In this document: positions 9,854-21,261 of the stretch, piece after piece
Position numbering within the stretch: position 1 is the stretch's first letter
How the letters are laid out: each line of letters opens with the position of its first letter
Assembly: GCA_934047225.1 (NCBI GenBank)
Contig: OW203983.1
Span: forward strand, 1,054,001-1,118,000
Direction of reading: 5' to 3'
From: Ypsolopha sequella
Taxonomy: Eukaryota; Arthropoda; Insecta; Lepidoptera; Ypsolophidae
Length of the DNA: 64,000 nt
Program-made: the position numbers and the translations under genes
Notes under the pieces: generated by a model
What the model was told of the DNA's origin: nothing
The model's input: the letters and a program-made list of their open reading frames with translations, nothing else
Database searches by the model: none

Positions 9854-12800
9854 TCTATATATTATAAAGATACATAACCGTCACTCACTGACTCACTGAT
9901 TGACATGGTTGTTTAGTTGGAAGGAGTTGTCTGACATTATAGTGATGTATGTATGAAATGTTCAGTGTCTAATACTGACTGGGGAAAAAGTCTGACATTT
10001 GACATTTTTTGACATTTGACATTTTTATGTCAATTCTGGTGGAAAGTGGCAGAATGTATGGGGATTTGTATGGGATTTTTGCGAAAATTTTTTTTTCCTC
10101 GAACGAGCACGCGAGCGCGAAGCGCGAGCGTGCGAGTTCGCATGGACATGTCCAGCCACTAGGGATGTACCTACTTTGACATTTTTGACATTTTTTTGAC
10201 ATTTTCCCATATCTCCCGAACCGCTGGTCCTAGCGAGTTGCGGTTTGGACTATAGTGATGGGGTCGTCATGGGGGTTGGTATAGGGATGTCCCCCGGCAC
10301 TAGGGATGGGACATTTTTTTTTTTTTTTCTTAAATTTACTACAAAAAAATTTTGTTTTGGCCATATCTTCGGAACGGAAGGTGCTACAACCCTAGGGGTC
10401 GGACCATAGGGTGCCACAAAAGTTTCTTTTTTTTTTTTAATGTCAAAACTTTAACCGACCGTATCTCCTAGACGGCTTGAGTTAGACCCATGTTGATGGG
10501 TGTCTAAGAAAAGGTCTCGCCGAGATCTAGCCCCCCCCGGTGTCAAAACTTTAACCGCCCGTATCTCCCAAACGGCTGAAGCTAGACCCATGTTCATGGT
10601 ACTCTAAGAAAAGGGCTCGGCGAGATCTTTCTGGAAATAAAATAAAAAAAAAAAAAAGTCGAAAAAAAAAAAAATTTTTTACAAAAGCTTTGGTCGGCCA
10701 TATCTCCCGAACCGTAAGTCCTAGCGAGTTGCGGTTTCGACTTTAGCGATCGGTTGGCCGAGCGCTACCCGACCGCATAAAAAAATTTGACATTTGACAT
10801 AATTTGACATTTTTTTGACAGGTCCAAAAAAGTGCTCCGATTCGCTTGAAACTCGGTTTACAGGAGTAAATGGGGTCGCTTATTACGAATCCACTGTCAA
10901 ATTTGACACTTTTTGACAACCGACAGGGACTTTGACACTTTTTCGAAAAAAAATGGATTGGACATTTTTTCGGATCTAATGGCGAGGCCGAAGGCCGAGC
11001 CTACAAGTTTCTTTCCAGCGAGGCCGAAAAACGAGCATGTGAGGACGGAGAACGCGCCAGCGAGGCCGAAGGCCGAGCTGGCAGCGTTCGGAGTCCGAAC
11101 ATGCTCGTTTTTCGGCCGAGCACGACACGGCGGCTACCAGAGTCATATCTGATGTCATCCTAGGGAGGCCGAAGGCCGACCCCGGAGGACGATTCCGGAG
11201 GAATCGTCCGGAGGCCAAACAGTACCAAGCGGCGAGGCCGGAGGCCGAGCCTGTGAGGCCGAAGGCCGAACCGAGTACAAGCGAGGCCGATGAACGAACA
11301 TACGAGGCCGAAGGCCGAGTATGTGAGTTCATGAGGCCGAGTTCACATAACCCCGGGGGCATTACAAGACAGTTTCTTTTGGACCTATCTCCTAAACGTT
11401 TGAGATTGGGCTTAGCGGGATTCGACTACGTTGAATTGGTTCAAGCACATTTAGACCGTTGACAGTTTGGACACTTGACAGCTGTCAGAGGAAACATTTC
11501 GCGTAAAGGATCCCGGCGAGGCCGAAGGCCGAGCCTACAAGTGTCTTTATAGCGAGGCCGAAAAACGAGCATGGGAGGACGGAGAACGCGCCAGTGAGGC
11601 CGAAGGCCGAGCTGGCAGCGTTCGGAGTCCGAACATGCGAGTTTTTCGGCCGAGCACGACACCGCGGCTACCAGAGTCATATCTGATGTCATCCTAGGGA
11701 GGCCGAAGGCCGACCCCGGAGGACGATTCCGGAGGAATCGTCCGGAGGCCAAACAGTACCAAGCGGCGAGGCCGGAGGCCGAGCCTGTGAGGCCGAAGGC
11801 CGAACCGAGTATAAGCGAGGCCGATGAACGAACATACGAGGCCGAAGGCCGAGTATGTGAGTTCATGAGGCCGAGTTCACTTTACCCCGAGAGCTTTACA
11901 AGACAGTTTCACTTGGACGTATCTCCCAAACGTTTGAGATTGGGCTTAGCGGGATTCAACTACGTTGAATTGGTTCAAGCACATTTAGACCGTTGACAGT
12001 TTTGACACTTGACAGCTGTCAGAGGAAACATTTCACGTAACGGATCCCGGCGAGGCCGAAGGCCGAGCCTACAAGTATCTTTCAAGCGAGGCCGAAAAAC
12101 GAGCATGGGAGGATGGAGAACGCGCCAGTGAGGCCGAAGGCCGAACTGGCAGCGTTCGGAGTCCGAACATGCGAGTTTTTCGGCCGAGCACGACACCGCG
12201 GCTACCAGAGTCATATCTGATTTCATCCTAGGGAGGCCGAAGGCCGACCCCGGAGGACGATTCCGAAGGAATCGTCCGGAGGCCAAACAGTACCAAGCGG
12301 CGAGGCCGGAGGCCGAGCCTGTGAGGCCGAAGGCCGAACCGAGTATAAGCGAGGCCGATGAACGAACATACGAGGCCGAAGGCCGAGTATGTGAGTTCAT
12401 GAGGCCGAGTTCACTTAACCCCGGGAGCATTACAAGACAGTTTCTTTTGGACCTATCTCGCAAACGTTTGAGATTGGGCTTAGCGGGATTCGACTCCGTT
12501 GAAAGTTTGTTCAAGCACATTTCGACCGTGTACATTTTGGACCTTTGACAACTGTCAGAGTACACAATAGCAAAATATTAGTCCACTTCAATGGAATCAA
12601 AGTTACCACACGTATTTCAACGCGCTATTACGGTTACGACGATGACAATTTTGAAAACTGATCATGACCGATGACTTTTTTTCCCACCCGATCATGACCG
12701 ATGACATGTCGTGATACAATTGACTTCTGCCCATTACTTGATTGTCGTCTGATCACCTGTTTCAACTCAATTTCAGCTTCCAAACGTGTTTTAAACTCGA

Positions 12801-12960
12801 AACCTTATCCTGTCACGTTAACGAAAAAGTTACAACAACAACTAAATGCAACAACAAACAACAACAGGTAACAACCAGTAACAACAAAGAACAATAAGTA
12901 ACAATAGCGTTTACCACACACGCGGGCTGCCTGCAGCCCGCGCACCACGCAAAACACTAG
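9854..12960 (+). mobile_element. Helitron unit 4, subtype a, 3 internal repeats
   Basis: 3107 bp. Internal repeats start near 10981, 11515 and 12049. The first two repeats match those of unit 2 almost exactly. The first repeat carries the fully paired GCCAGC/GCTGGC arm (about 11056) where most copies have GCCAGT with a T-G pair. Confidence 0.85.
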
Positions 12961-12998
12961 TTGCGAGCATAGCGAGCGCGAAGCGCGAGCATGCGAGC
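12961..12998 (+). other. Subtype-b 5'-terminal hairpin insertion
   Basis: Subtype a begins T-CTATATA. Subtype b begins T, then ~36 bases of hairpin, then CTATATT. The insert has GC/GC, GA facing GA, GCATAGC against GCATGC (one bulged A), GA facing GA, GCGC/GCGC, and a GAA loop. It occurs in units 5, 6, 10 and 11, and the loop is GTA in 6 and 11. Unit 13 has only TGA at this point. Confidence 0.7.
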
Positions 12999-13240
12999 TA
13001 TATTATATAAAATTACAAAACGGTAACTGACTCACTGACTCATTGACATGGTAGTTTAGTTGGAAGGAGTGTTCTGGGGTGTTAGTGATGTATGTATGGA
13101 ATGTTGGGTGTCTAATACTGAGTGGGGAAAAAATCAGACATTTGACATTTTTTGACATTTGACATGGGTTTTTGACATTTTAGTGAGGCGGGTCGTTGTA
13201 TGGGATTTTGTATGGGAGTTTTGAAAAATTTCGCGAGTGA

Positions 13241-13267
13241 GTAGGCGAGCCCGAAGGGCGAGCCTAC
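13241..13267 (+). other. GA/GAA hairpin with GCCC/GGGC inner stem
   Basis: GTAGGC pairs with GCCTAC, GA faces GA, GCCC pairs with GGGC, and the loop is GAA. All stems are perfect. It is found only in subtype-b units. Both stems differ from the GCGC and GGCC versions, yet the unpaired GA and GAA words are the same. Confidence 0.75.
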
Positions 13268-13376
13268 GAACGAGCACGAACGAGCACGCGAGCGCGAAGC
13301 GCGAGCGGGCGATGTTCGTAGTGATGTACCTGGGTACTAGGGATGGGAAAAATTGTCATTTTTGACATTATTGACA

Positions 13377-13461
13377 GAACGAGCCCGCGAGCGCGAAGCG
13401 CGAGCGGGCGAAGTTCGCCGGAACAAGCCCGCGAGCGCGAAGCGCGAGCGGGCGCAGTTCC
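13377..13461 (+). other. Two adjacent GA/GAA hairpins with GCCCGC/GCGGGC stems
   Basis: The first (13377-13416) pairs GAAC/GTTC, GCCCGC/GCGGGC and GCGC/GCGC around GAA. The second (13420-13461) pairs GGAAC/GTTCC, GCCCGC/GCGGGC and GCGC/GCGC around GAA. Compared with the subtype-a hairpin, the middle stem has swapped an A-T pair for C-G on both arms. Present in units 5, 6, 10 and 11, partial in 13. Confidence 0.75.
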
Positions 13462-15583
13462 TAGGGATGTCCCAGGTCACTAGGGACGGGAATTTTTTTT
13501 TTTTCTAAAATTTACTACAAAAAAAATTTGATTTGGCCATATCTTCGGAACGGAAGGTGGTACAACCCTAGGGGTCGGACCATAGGGTGCCTAAAAAGTT
13601 TCTTCTTTTTTTTTTTAAATGTCAAAACTTTAACCGACCGTATCTCCTAGACGGCTTGAGTTAGACCCATGTTGATGGGTGTCTAAGAAAAGGTCTCGCC
13701 GAGATCTAGCCCCCCCCGGTGTCAAAACTTCAACGGCCCGTATCTCCCAAACGGCTGGAGCTAGACCCATGTTCATGGTACTCTAAGAAAAGGGCTCGGC
13801 GAGCTCTATCTGGAAATAAAATAAAAAAAAAAAAAAGTCGAAAAAAAAAAAAAATTTTTTTCCAAAACTTTGATCGGCCATATCTTCCGAACCGTAGGTC
13901 CCAGCGAGTTGCGGTTTCGACTTTAGTGATCGGTTGGCCGAGCGCTACCCGACCGCATAAAAAAATTTGACATTTGACATAATTTGACATTTTTTTGACA
14001 GGTCCAAAAAAGTGCTCCGATTCGCTTGAAACTCGGTATCCAGGAGTAAATGGGGTGGTTGATTATGAATCCGATGTCATATTTGACACTTTTTGACAAC
14101 CGACAGGGATTTTGACACTTTTTCGAAAAAAAATGGATTGGACATTTTTTCGGATCTAATGGCGAGGCCGAAGGCCGAGCCTTCAAGTGTCTTTCTAGCG
14201 AGGCCGAAAAACGAGCATGGGAGGACGGAGAACGCGCCAGTGAGGCCGAAGGCCGAGCTGGCAGCGTTCGGAGTCCGAACATGCGAGTTTTTCGGCCGAG
14301 CACGACACCGTGGCTACCAGAGTCATATCTGATGTCATCCTAGGGAGGCCGAAGGCCGACCCCGGAGGACGATTCCGGAGGAATCGTCCGGAGGCCAAAC
14401 AGTACCAAGCGGCGAGGCCGGAGGCCGAGCCTGTGAGGCCGAAGGCCGAACCGAGTATAAGCGAGGCCGATGAACGAACATACGAGGCCGAAGGCCGAGT
14501 ATGTGAGTTCATGAGGCCGAGTTCACTTGACCCCGGGAGCATTACAAGACAGTTTCATTTGGACGTATCTCCCAAACGTTTGAGATTGGGCTTAGCGGGA
14601 TTAGACTACGTTGAATTGGTTCAAGCACATTCAGAACGTTGACAGTTTGGACACTTGACAGCTGTCAGAGGAAACATTTCGCGTAAACGATCCCGGCGAG
14701 GCCGAAGGCCGAGCCTACAAGTGTCTTTCCAGCGAGGCCGAAAAACGAGCATGGGAGGACGGAGAACGCGCCAGTGAGGCCGAAGGCCGAGCTGGCAGCG
14801 TTCGGAGTCCGAACATGCGAGTTTTTCGGCCGAGCACGACACCGCGGCTACCAGAGTCATATCTGATGTCATCCTAGGGAGGCCGAAGGCCGACCCCGTA
14901 GGACGATTCCGGAGGAATCGTCCGGAGGCCAAACAGTACCAAGCGGCGAGGCCGGAGGCCGAGCCTGTGAGGCCGAAGGCCGAACCGAGTATAAGCGAGG
15001 CCGATGAACGAACATACGAGGCCGAAGGCCGAGTATGTGAGTTCATGAGGCCGAATTCACTTTACCCCGGGAGCATTACAAGACATTTTCTTTTGGACCT
15101 ACCTCGCAAACGTTTGAGATTGGGCTTAGCGAGTTTCGACTCCGTTGAAAGTTGGTTCCAGCACATTTCGACCGTGTACATTTTGGACCTTTGACAGCTG
15201 TCAGAGTACACGATAGCAAAATATTAGTCCACTTCAATGGAATCAAAGTTACCACACGTATTTCAACGCGCTATTACGGTTACGACGATGACAATTTTGA
15301 AAACTGATCATGACCGATGACTTTTTTTCCCACCCGATCATGACCGATGACATTTCGTGATACAATTGACTTCTGCCCATTACTTGAATGTCGTCTGACC
15401 ACCTGTTTCAACTCAATTTCACCTTCCAAACGTGTTTTAAACTCGAAATCTTATCCTGTCACGTTAACGAAAAAGTTACAACAACAACTAAATGCAACAA
15501 CAAACAACAATAACGAAGTACAACTTGGAACAATTACAACTCACGCGGGCTGCCTGCAGCCCGCGCACCACGCAAAACACTAG

Positions 15584-18198
15584 TTGCGAGCATAGCGAGC
15601 GCGTAGCGCGAGCATGCGAGCTATATTATATAAAATTACAAAACGGTAACTCACTCACTCACTCATTGACATGGTTGTTTAGTTGGAAGGAGTCGTTTGG
15701 GGTGGTAGTGATGTATGTATGGAATGTCGGGTGTCTAATACTGAGTGGGGAAAAAATCAGACATTTGACATTTTTTGACATTTGACATGGGTTTTTGACA
15801 TTTTAGTGAGGCGGGTCGTTGTATGGGATTTTGTATGGGAGTTTTGAAAAATTTCGCGAGTGAGTAGGCGAGCCCGAAGGGCGAGCCTACGAACGAGCAC
15901 GAACGAGCACGCGAGCGCGAAGCGCGAGCGGGCGAAGTTCGTAGGGATGTACCTGGGTACTAGGGATGGGAAAAATTGACATTTTTGACAGAACGAGCCC
16001 GCGAGCGCGAAGCGCGAGCGGGCGAAGTTCGCCGGAACAAGCCCGCGAGCGCGAAGCGCGAGCGGGCGCAGTTCCTAGGGATGGCCCCGGTCACTAGGGA
16101 TGGGAATTTTTTTTTTTTTTCTAAAATTTGTTACAAAAAAATTTTGTTTTGGCTATATCTTCGGAACGGAAGGTGGTACAACCCTAGGGGTCGGACCATA
16201 GGGTGCCAAAAAAGTTTCTTTTTTTTTTTTTAATGTCAAAACTTTAACGGCCCGTATCTCCTAGACGGCTTGAGTTAGACCCATGTTGATGGGTGTCTAA
16301 GAAAAGGTCTCGCCGAGATCTAGCCCCCCCCGGTGTCAAAACTTCAACGGCCCGTATCTCCCAAACGGCTGGAGCTAGACCCATGTTCATGGTACTCTAA
16401 GAAAAGGGCTCGGCGAGATCTTTCTGGAAATAAAATAAAAAAAAAAAAAAGTCGAAAAAAAAAAAAATTTTTACGAAAACTTTGGTCGGCCATATCTCCC
16501 GAACCGTAAGTCCTAGCGAGTTGCGGTTTCGACTTTAGTGATCGGTTCGCCGAGCGCTACCCGACCGCATAAAAGAATTTGACATTTGACATAATTTGAC
16601 ATTTTTTTGACAGGTCCAAAAAAGTACTCCGATTCGCTTGAAACTCGGTATCCAGGAGTAAATGGGGTCGCTGATTACGAATTTGTTGTCAAATTTGACA
16701 CTCTTTGACAACCGACAGGGACTTTGACACTTTTTCGAAAAAAATTGATTGGACATTTCTTCGGATATAACGGCGAGGCCGAAGGCCGAGCTTACAAGTG
16801 TCTTTCCAGCGAGGCCGAAAAACGAGCATGGGAGGACGGAGAACGCGCCAGTGAGGCCGAAGGCCGAGCTGGCAGCGTTCGGAGTCCGAACATGCGAGTT
16901 TTTCGGCTGAGCACGACACCGCGGCTACCAGAGTCATATCTGATGTCATCCTAGGGAGGCCGAAGGCCGACCCCGAAGGACGATTCCGGAGGAATCGTCC
17001 GGAGGCCAAACAGTACCAAGCGGCGAGGCCGGAGGCCGAGCCTGTGAGGCCGAAGGCCGAACCGAGTATAAGCGAGGCCGATGAACGAACATACGAGGCC
17101 GAAGGCCGAGTATGTGAGTTCATGAGGCCGAGTTCACATAACCCCGGGTGCATTACAATACTGTTTCACTTGGACATGTCTCCCGAACGGCTGAGGCTGG
17201 GCTTAGCGGGATTCAACTTCGTAGAAAGTTGGGTCAAGCACATTTCGACCGTTGACAGTTTAGACACTTGACAGCGGTCAGAGGAAACATTTCGCGTAAA
17301 CGATCCCGGCGAGGCCGAAGGCCGAGCCTACAAGTGTCCTTCCAGCGAGGCCGAAAAACGAGCATGGGAGGACGGAGAACGCGCCAGTGAGGCCGAAGGC
17401 CGAGCTGGCAGCGTTCGGAGTCCGAACATGCGAGTTTTTCGGCCGAGCACGACACCGCGGCTACCAGAGTCATATCTGATGTCATCCTAGGGAGGCCGAA
17501 GGCCGACCCCGGAGGACGATTCCGGAGGAATCGTCCGGAGGCCAAACAGTACCAAGCGGCGAGGCCGGAGGCCGAGCCTGTGAGGCCGAAGGCCGAACCG
17601 AGTATAAGCGAGGCCGATGAACGAACATACGAGGCCGAAGGCCGAGTATGTGAGTTCATGAGGCCGAGTTCACTTAACCCCGGGAGCATTACGAGACTGT
17701 TTCTTTTGGACCTACCTCGCAAACGTTTGAGATTGGGCTTAGCGGGATTCGACTGCGTTGAAAGTTGGTTCAAGCACATTTCGACCGTTTACATTTTGGA
17801 CCTTTGACAACTGTCAGAGTACACAATAGCAAAATATTAGTCCACTTCAATTGAATCAAAGTTACCACACGTATTTAAACGCGCTATTACGGTTACTACG
17901 ATGACAATTTTGAAAACTGATCATGACCGATGACTTTTTTTCCCACCCGATCATGACCGATGACATTTCGTGATACAATTGACTTCTGCCCATTACTTGA
18001 ATGTCGTCTGATCACCTGTTTCAACTCAATTTCAGCTTCCAAACGTGTTCTTAACTCGAAACCTTATCCTGTCACGTTAACGAAAAAGTTAAAACAACAG
18101 CTACATTACAACAACCAACAACAACAAATAGAGTACAACAAGGAACAATTACAACTCACGCGGGCTGCCTGCAGCCCGCGCACCACGCAAAACACTAG
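15584..18198 (+). mobile_element. Helitron unit 6, subtype b, 2 internal repeats
   Basis: 2615 bp. Same plan as unit 5, but the loop of the 5'-terminal hairpin reads GTA, not GAA. Internal repeats start near 16772 and 17308. In the second repeat the palindrome TGACAGCTGTCA is altered (near 17270, GACAGCGGTCAG). Confidence 0.83.
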
Positions 18199-21100
18199 TC
18201 TATACTCTATAAAGATACAAAACCGTCACTCACTCACTCACTGATTGACATGGTAGTTTAGTTGGAAGGAGTTGTCTGACATTGTAATGTTGTATGTATG
18301 GAATGTTCGGTGTCTAATACTGACTGGGGAAAAATTATGACATTTGACATTTTTTGACATTTGACATTTTTATGTCAATTCTGGTGGAAAGTGGCAGAAT
18401 GTATGGGGATTTGTATGGGATTTTTGCGAAAATTTTTTTTTCCTCGAACGAGCACGCGAGCGCGAAGCGCGAGCGTGCGAGTTCGCATGGACATGTCCAG
18501 CCACTAGGGATGTACCTACTTTGACATTTTTGACATTTTTTTGACATTTTCCCATATCTCCCGAACCGCTGGTCCTAGCGAGTTGCGGTTTGGACTATAG
18601 TGATGGGCTCGTCATAGGGGTTGGTATAGGGATGTCCTCCGGCACTAGGGATGGGACATTTTTTTTTTTTTTTTTTTAATTTGGCCATATCTTCGGAACG
18701 GAAGGTGGTACAACCCTAGGGGTCGGACCATAGGGTGCCAAAAAAGTTTCTTTTTTTTTTTTAAATGTCAAAACTTTAACCGACCGTATCTCCTAGACGG
18801 CTTGAGTTAGACCCATGTTGATGGGTGTCTAAGAAAAGGTCTCGCCGAGATCTATCCACCCCCGGTGTCAAAACTTCAACGGCCCGTATCTCCCAAACGG
18901 CTAGAGCTAGACCCATGTTCATGGTACTCTAAGAAAAGGGCTCGGCGAGCTCTACCTGGAAATCAAATAAAAAAAAAAAAAAGTCGAAAAAAAAAAAATT
19001 TTTTTTTGCCAAAACTTTGATCGGCCATATCTCCCGAACCGTAAGTCCTAGCGAGTTGCGGTTTCGACTTTAGTGATCGGTTCGCCGAGCGCTACCCGAC
19101 CGCATATTAAAATTTTACATTTGACAGAATTTGACATTTTTTTGACAGGTCCAAAAAAGTGCTCCGATTCGCTTGAAACTCGGTGTCCAGGAGTAAGTTG
19201 GGTCGCTGATTACGAATCCGTTGTCAAATTTGACACTTTTTGACAACCGACAGGGATTTTGACAAATTTTCGAAAAAAAATTGATCGGACATTTCTTCGG
19301 ATCTAACGGCGAGGCCGAAGGCCGAGCTTACAAGTGTCTTTCCAGCGAGGCCGAAAAACGAGCATGGGAGGACGGAGAACGCGCCAGTGAGGCCGAAGGC
19401 CGAGCTGGCAGCGTTCGGAGTCCGATCATGCGAGTTTTTCGGCCGAGCACGACACCGCGGCTACCAGAGTCATATCTGATGTCATCCTAGGGAGGCCGAA
19501 GGCCGACCCCGGAGGACGATTCCGGAGGAATCGTCCGGAGGCCAAACAGTACCAAGCGGCGAGGCCGGAGGCCGAGCCTGTGAGGCCGAAGGCCGAACCG
19601 AGTATAAGCGAGGCCGATGAACGAACATACGAGGCCGAAGGCCGAGTATGTGAGTTCATGAGGCCGAGTTCACATAACCCCGGGGGCATTACAATACCCT
19701 TTCACTTGGACATGTCTCCTGAACGGCTGAGGCTGGGCTTAGCGGGATTCAACTTCGTAGAAAGTTGGTTCAAGCACATTTAGACCGTTGACAGTTTGGA
19801 CACTTGACAGCTGTCAGAGGAAACATTTCGCGTAACGGATCCCGGCGAGGCCGAAGGCCGAGCCTACAAGTGTCTTTATAGCGAGGCCGAAAAACGAGCA
19901 TGGGAGGGCGGAGAACGCGCCAGTGAGGCCGAAGGCCGAGCTGGCAGCGTTCGGAGTCCGAACATGCGAGTTTTTCGGCCGAGCACGACACCGCGGCTAC
20001 CAGAGCCATATCTGATGTCATCCTAGGGAGGCCGAAGGCCGACCCCGGAGGACGATTCCGGAGGAATCGTCCGGAGGCCAAACAGTACCAAGCGGCGAGG
20101 CCGGAGGCCGAGCCTGTGAGGCCGAAGGCCGAACCGAGTATAAGCGAGGCCGATGAACGAACATACGAGGCCGAAGGCCGAGTATGTGAGTTCATGAGGC
20201 CGAGTTCACATAACCCCGGGGGCATTACAATACCCTTTCACTTGGACATGTCTCCCGAACGGCTGAGGCTGGGCTTAGCGGGATTCAACTTCGTAGAAAG
20301 TTGGTTCAAGGACATTTAGACCGTTGACAGTTTGGACACTTGACTGCTGTCAGAGGAAACATTTCGCGTAAACGATCCCGGCGAGGCCGAAGGCCGAGCC
20401 TACAAGTGTCTTTATAGCGAGGCCGAAAAACGAGCATGTGAGGACGGAGAACGCGCCAGTGAGGCCGAAGGCCGAGCTGGCAGCGTTCGGAGTCCGAACA
20501 TGCGAGTTTTTCGGCCGAGCACGACACCGCGGCTACCAGAGCCATATCTGATGTCATCCTAGGGAGGCCGAAGGCCGACCCCGGAGGACGATTCCGGAGG
20601 AATCGTCCGGAGGCCAAACAGTACCAAGCGGCGAGGCCGGAGGCCGAGCCTGTGAGGCCGAAGGCCGAACCGAGTATAAGCGAGGCCGATGAACGAACAT
20701 ACGAGGCCGAAGGCCGAGTATGTGAGTTCATGAGGCCGAGTTCACTTTACCCCGAGAGCATTAAAAGACTGTTTCTTTTGGACGCATCTTCCAAACGTTT
20801 GAGCTTGAGCTTAGCGGGATTCGACTCCGTTGAAAGTTGGTTCCAGCACATTTCGACCGTGTACATTTTGGACCTTCGACAACTGTCAGAGTACACAATA
20901 GCAAAATATTAGTCCACTTCAATTGAATCAAAGTTACCACACGTATTTCAACGCGCTATTACGGTTACGACGATGACAATTTTGAAAACTGATCATGACC
21001 GATCCCTTTTTTCCCACCCGATCATGACCGATGACATTTCGTGATTCAATTGACTTCTGCCCATTACTTGAATGTCGTCTGATCACCTGTTTCAACTCAA

Positions 21101-21261
21101 TTTCAAACGTGTTTTTTACTCGATACCTTGTCCTCTCACGTTAACGAAAAAGTTACAACAACAACTAAATGCAACAACCAACAACAACAAATAGAGTACA
21201 ACAAGGAACAATTACAACTCACGCGGGCTGCCTGCAGCCCGCGCACCACGCAAAACACTAG
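18199..21261 (+). mobile_element. Helitron unit 7, subtype a, 3 internal repeats
   Basis: 3063 bp. The 5' end reads TCTATACTCTATAAAG. A short deletion near 18660-18680 removes the TTTACTACAAAAAAATTTT stretch present in sister units. Internal repeats start near 19308, 19844 and 20380. Confidence 0.83.

Larger units (their letters stand above)
12961..15583 (+). mobile_element. Helitron unit 5, subtype b, 2 internal repeats
   Basis: 2623 bp. The 5' end carries a ~36-base hairpin between the terminal T and C (12961-12998), then TATATTATATAAAATTAC. Three further hairpins sit at 13241-13267, 13377-13416 and 13420-13461. Internal repeats start near 14161 and 14695. Confidence 0.83.

Noticed and set aside
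11975..12565. Long minus-strand open frames in the Helitron array (up to 196 codons, also at 3241-3831 and 32053-32643)
   Set aside because: They follow from stop-free GC-rich words, cannot continue between repeats because the ~535-bp period is not a multiple of three, and differ between copies at many amino-acid-changing positions. No known domain is seen.
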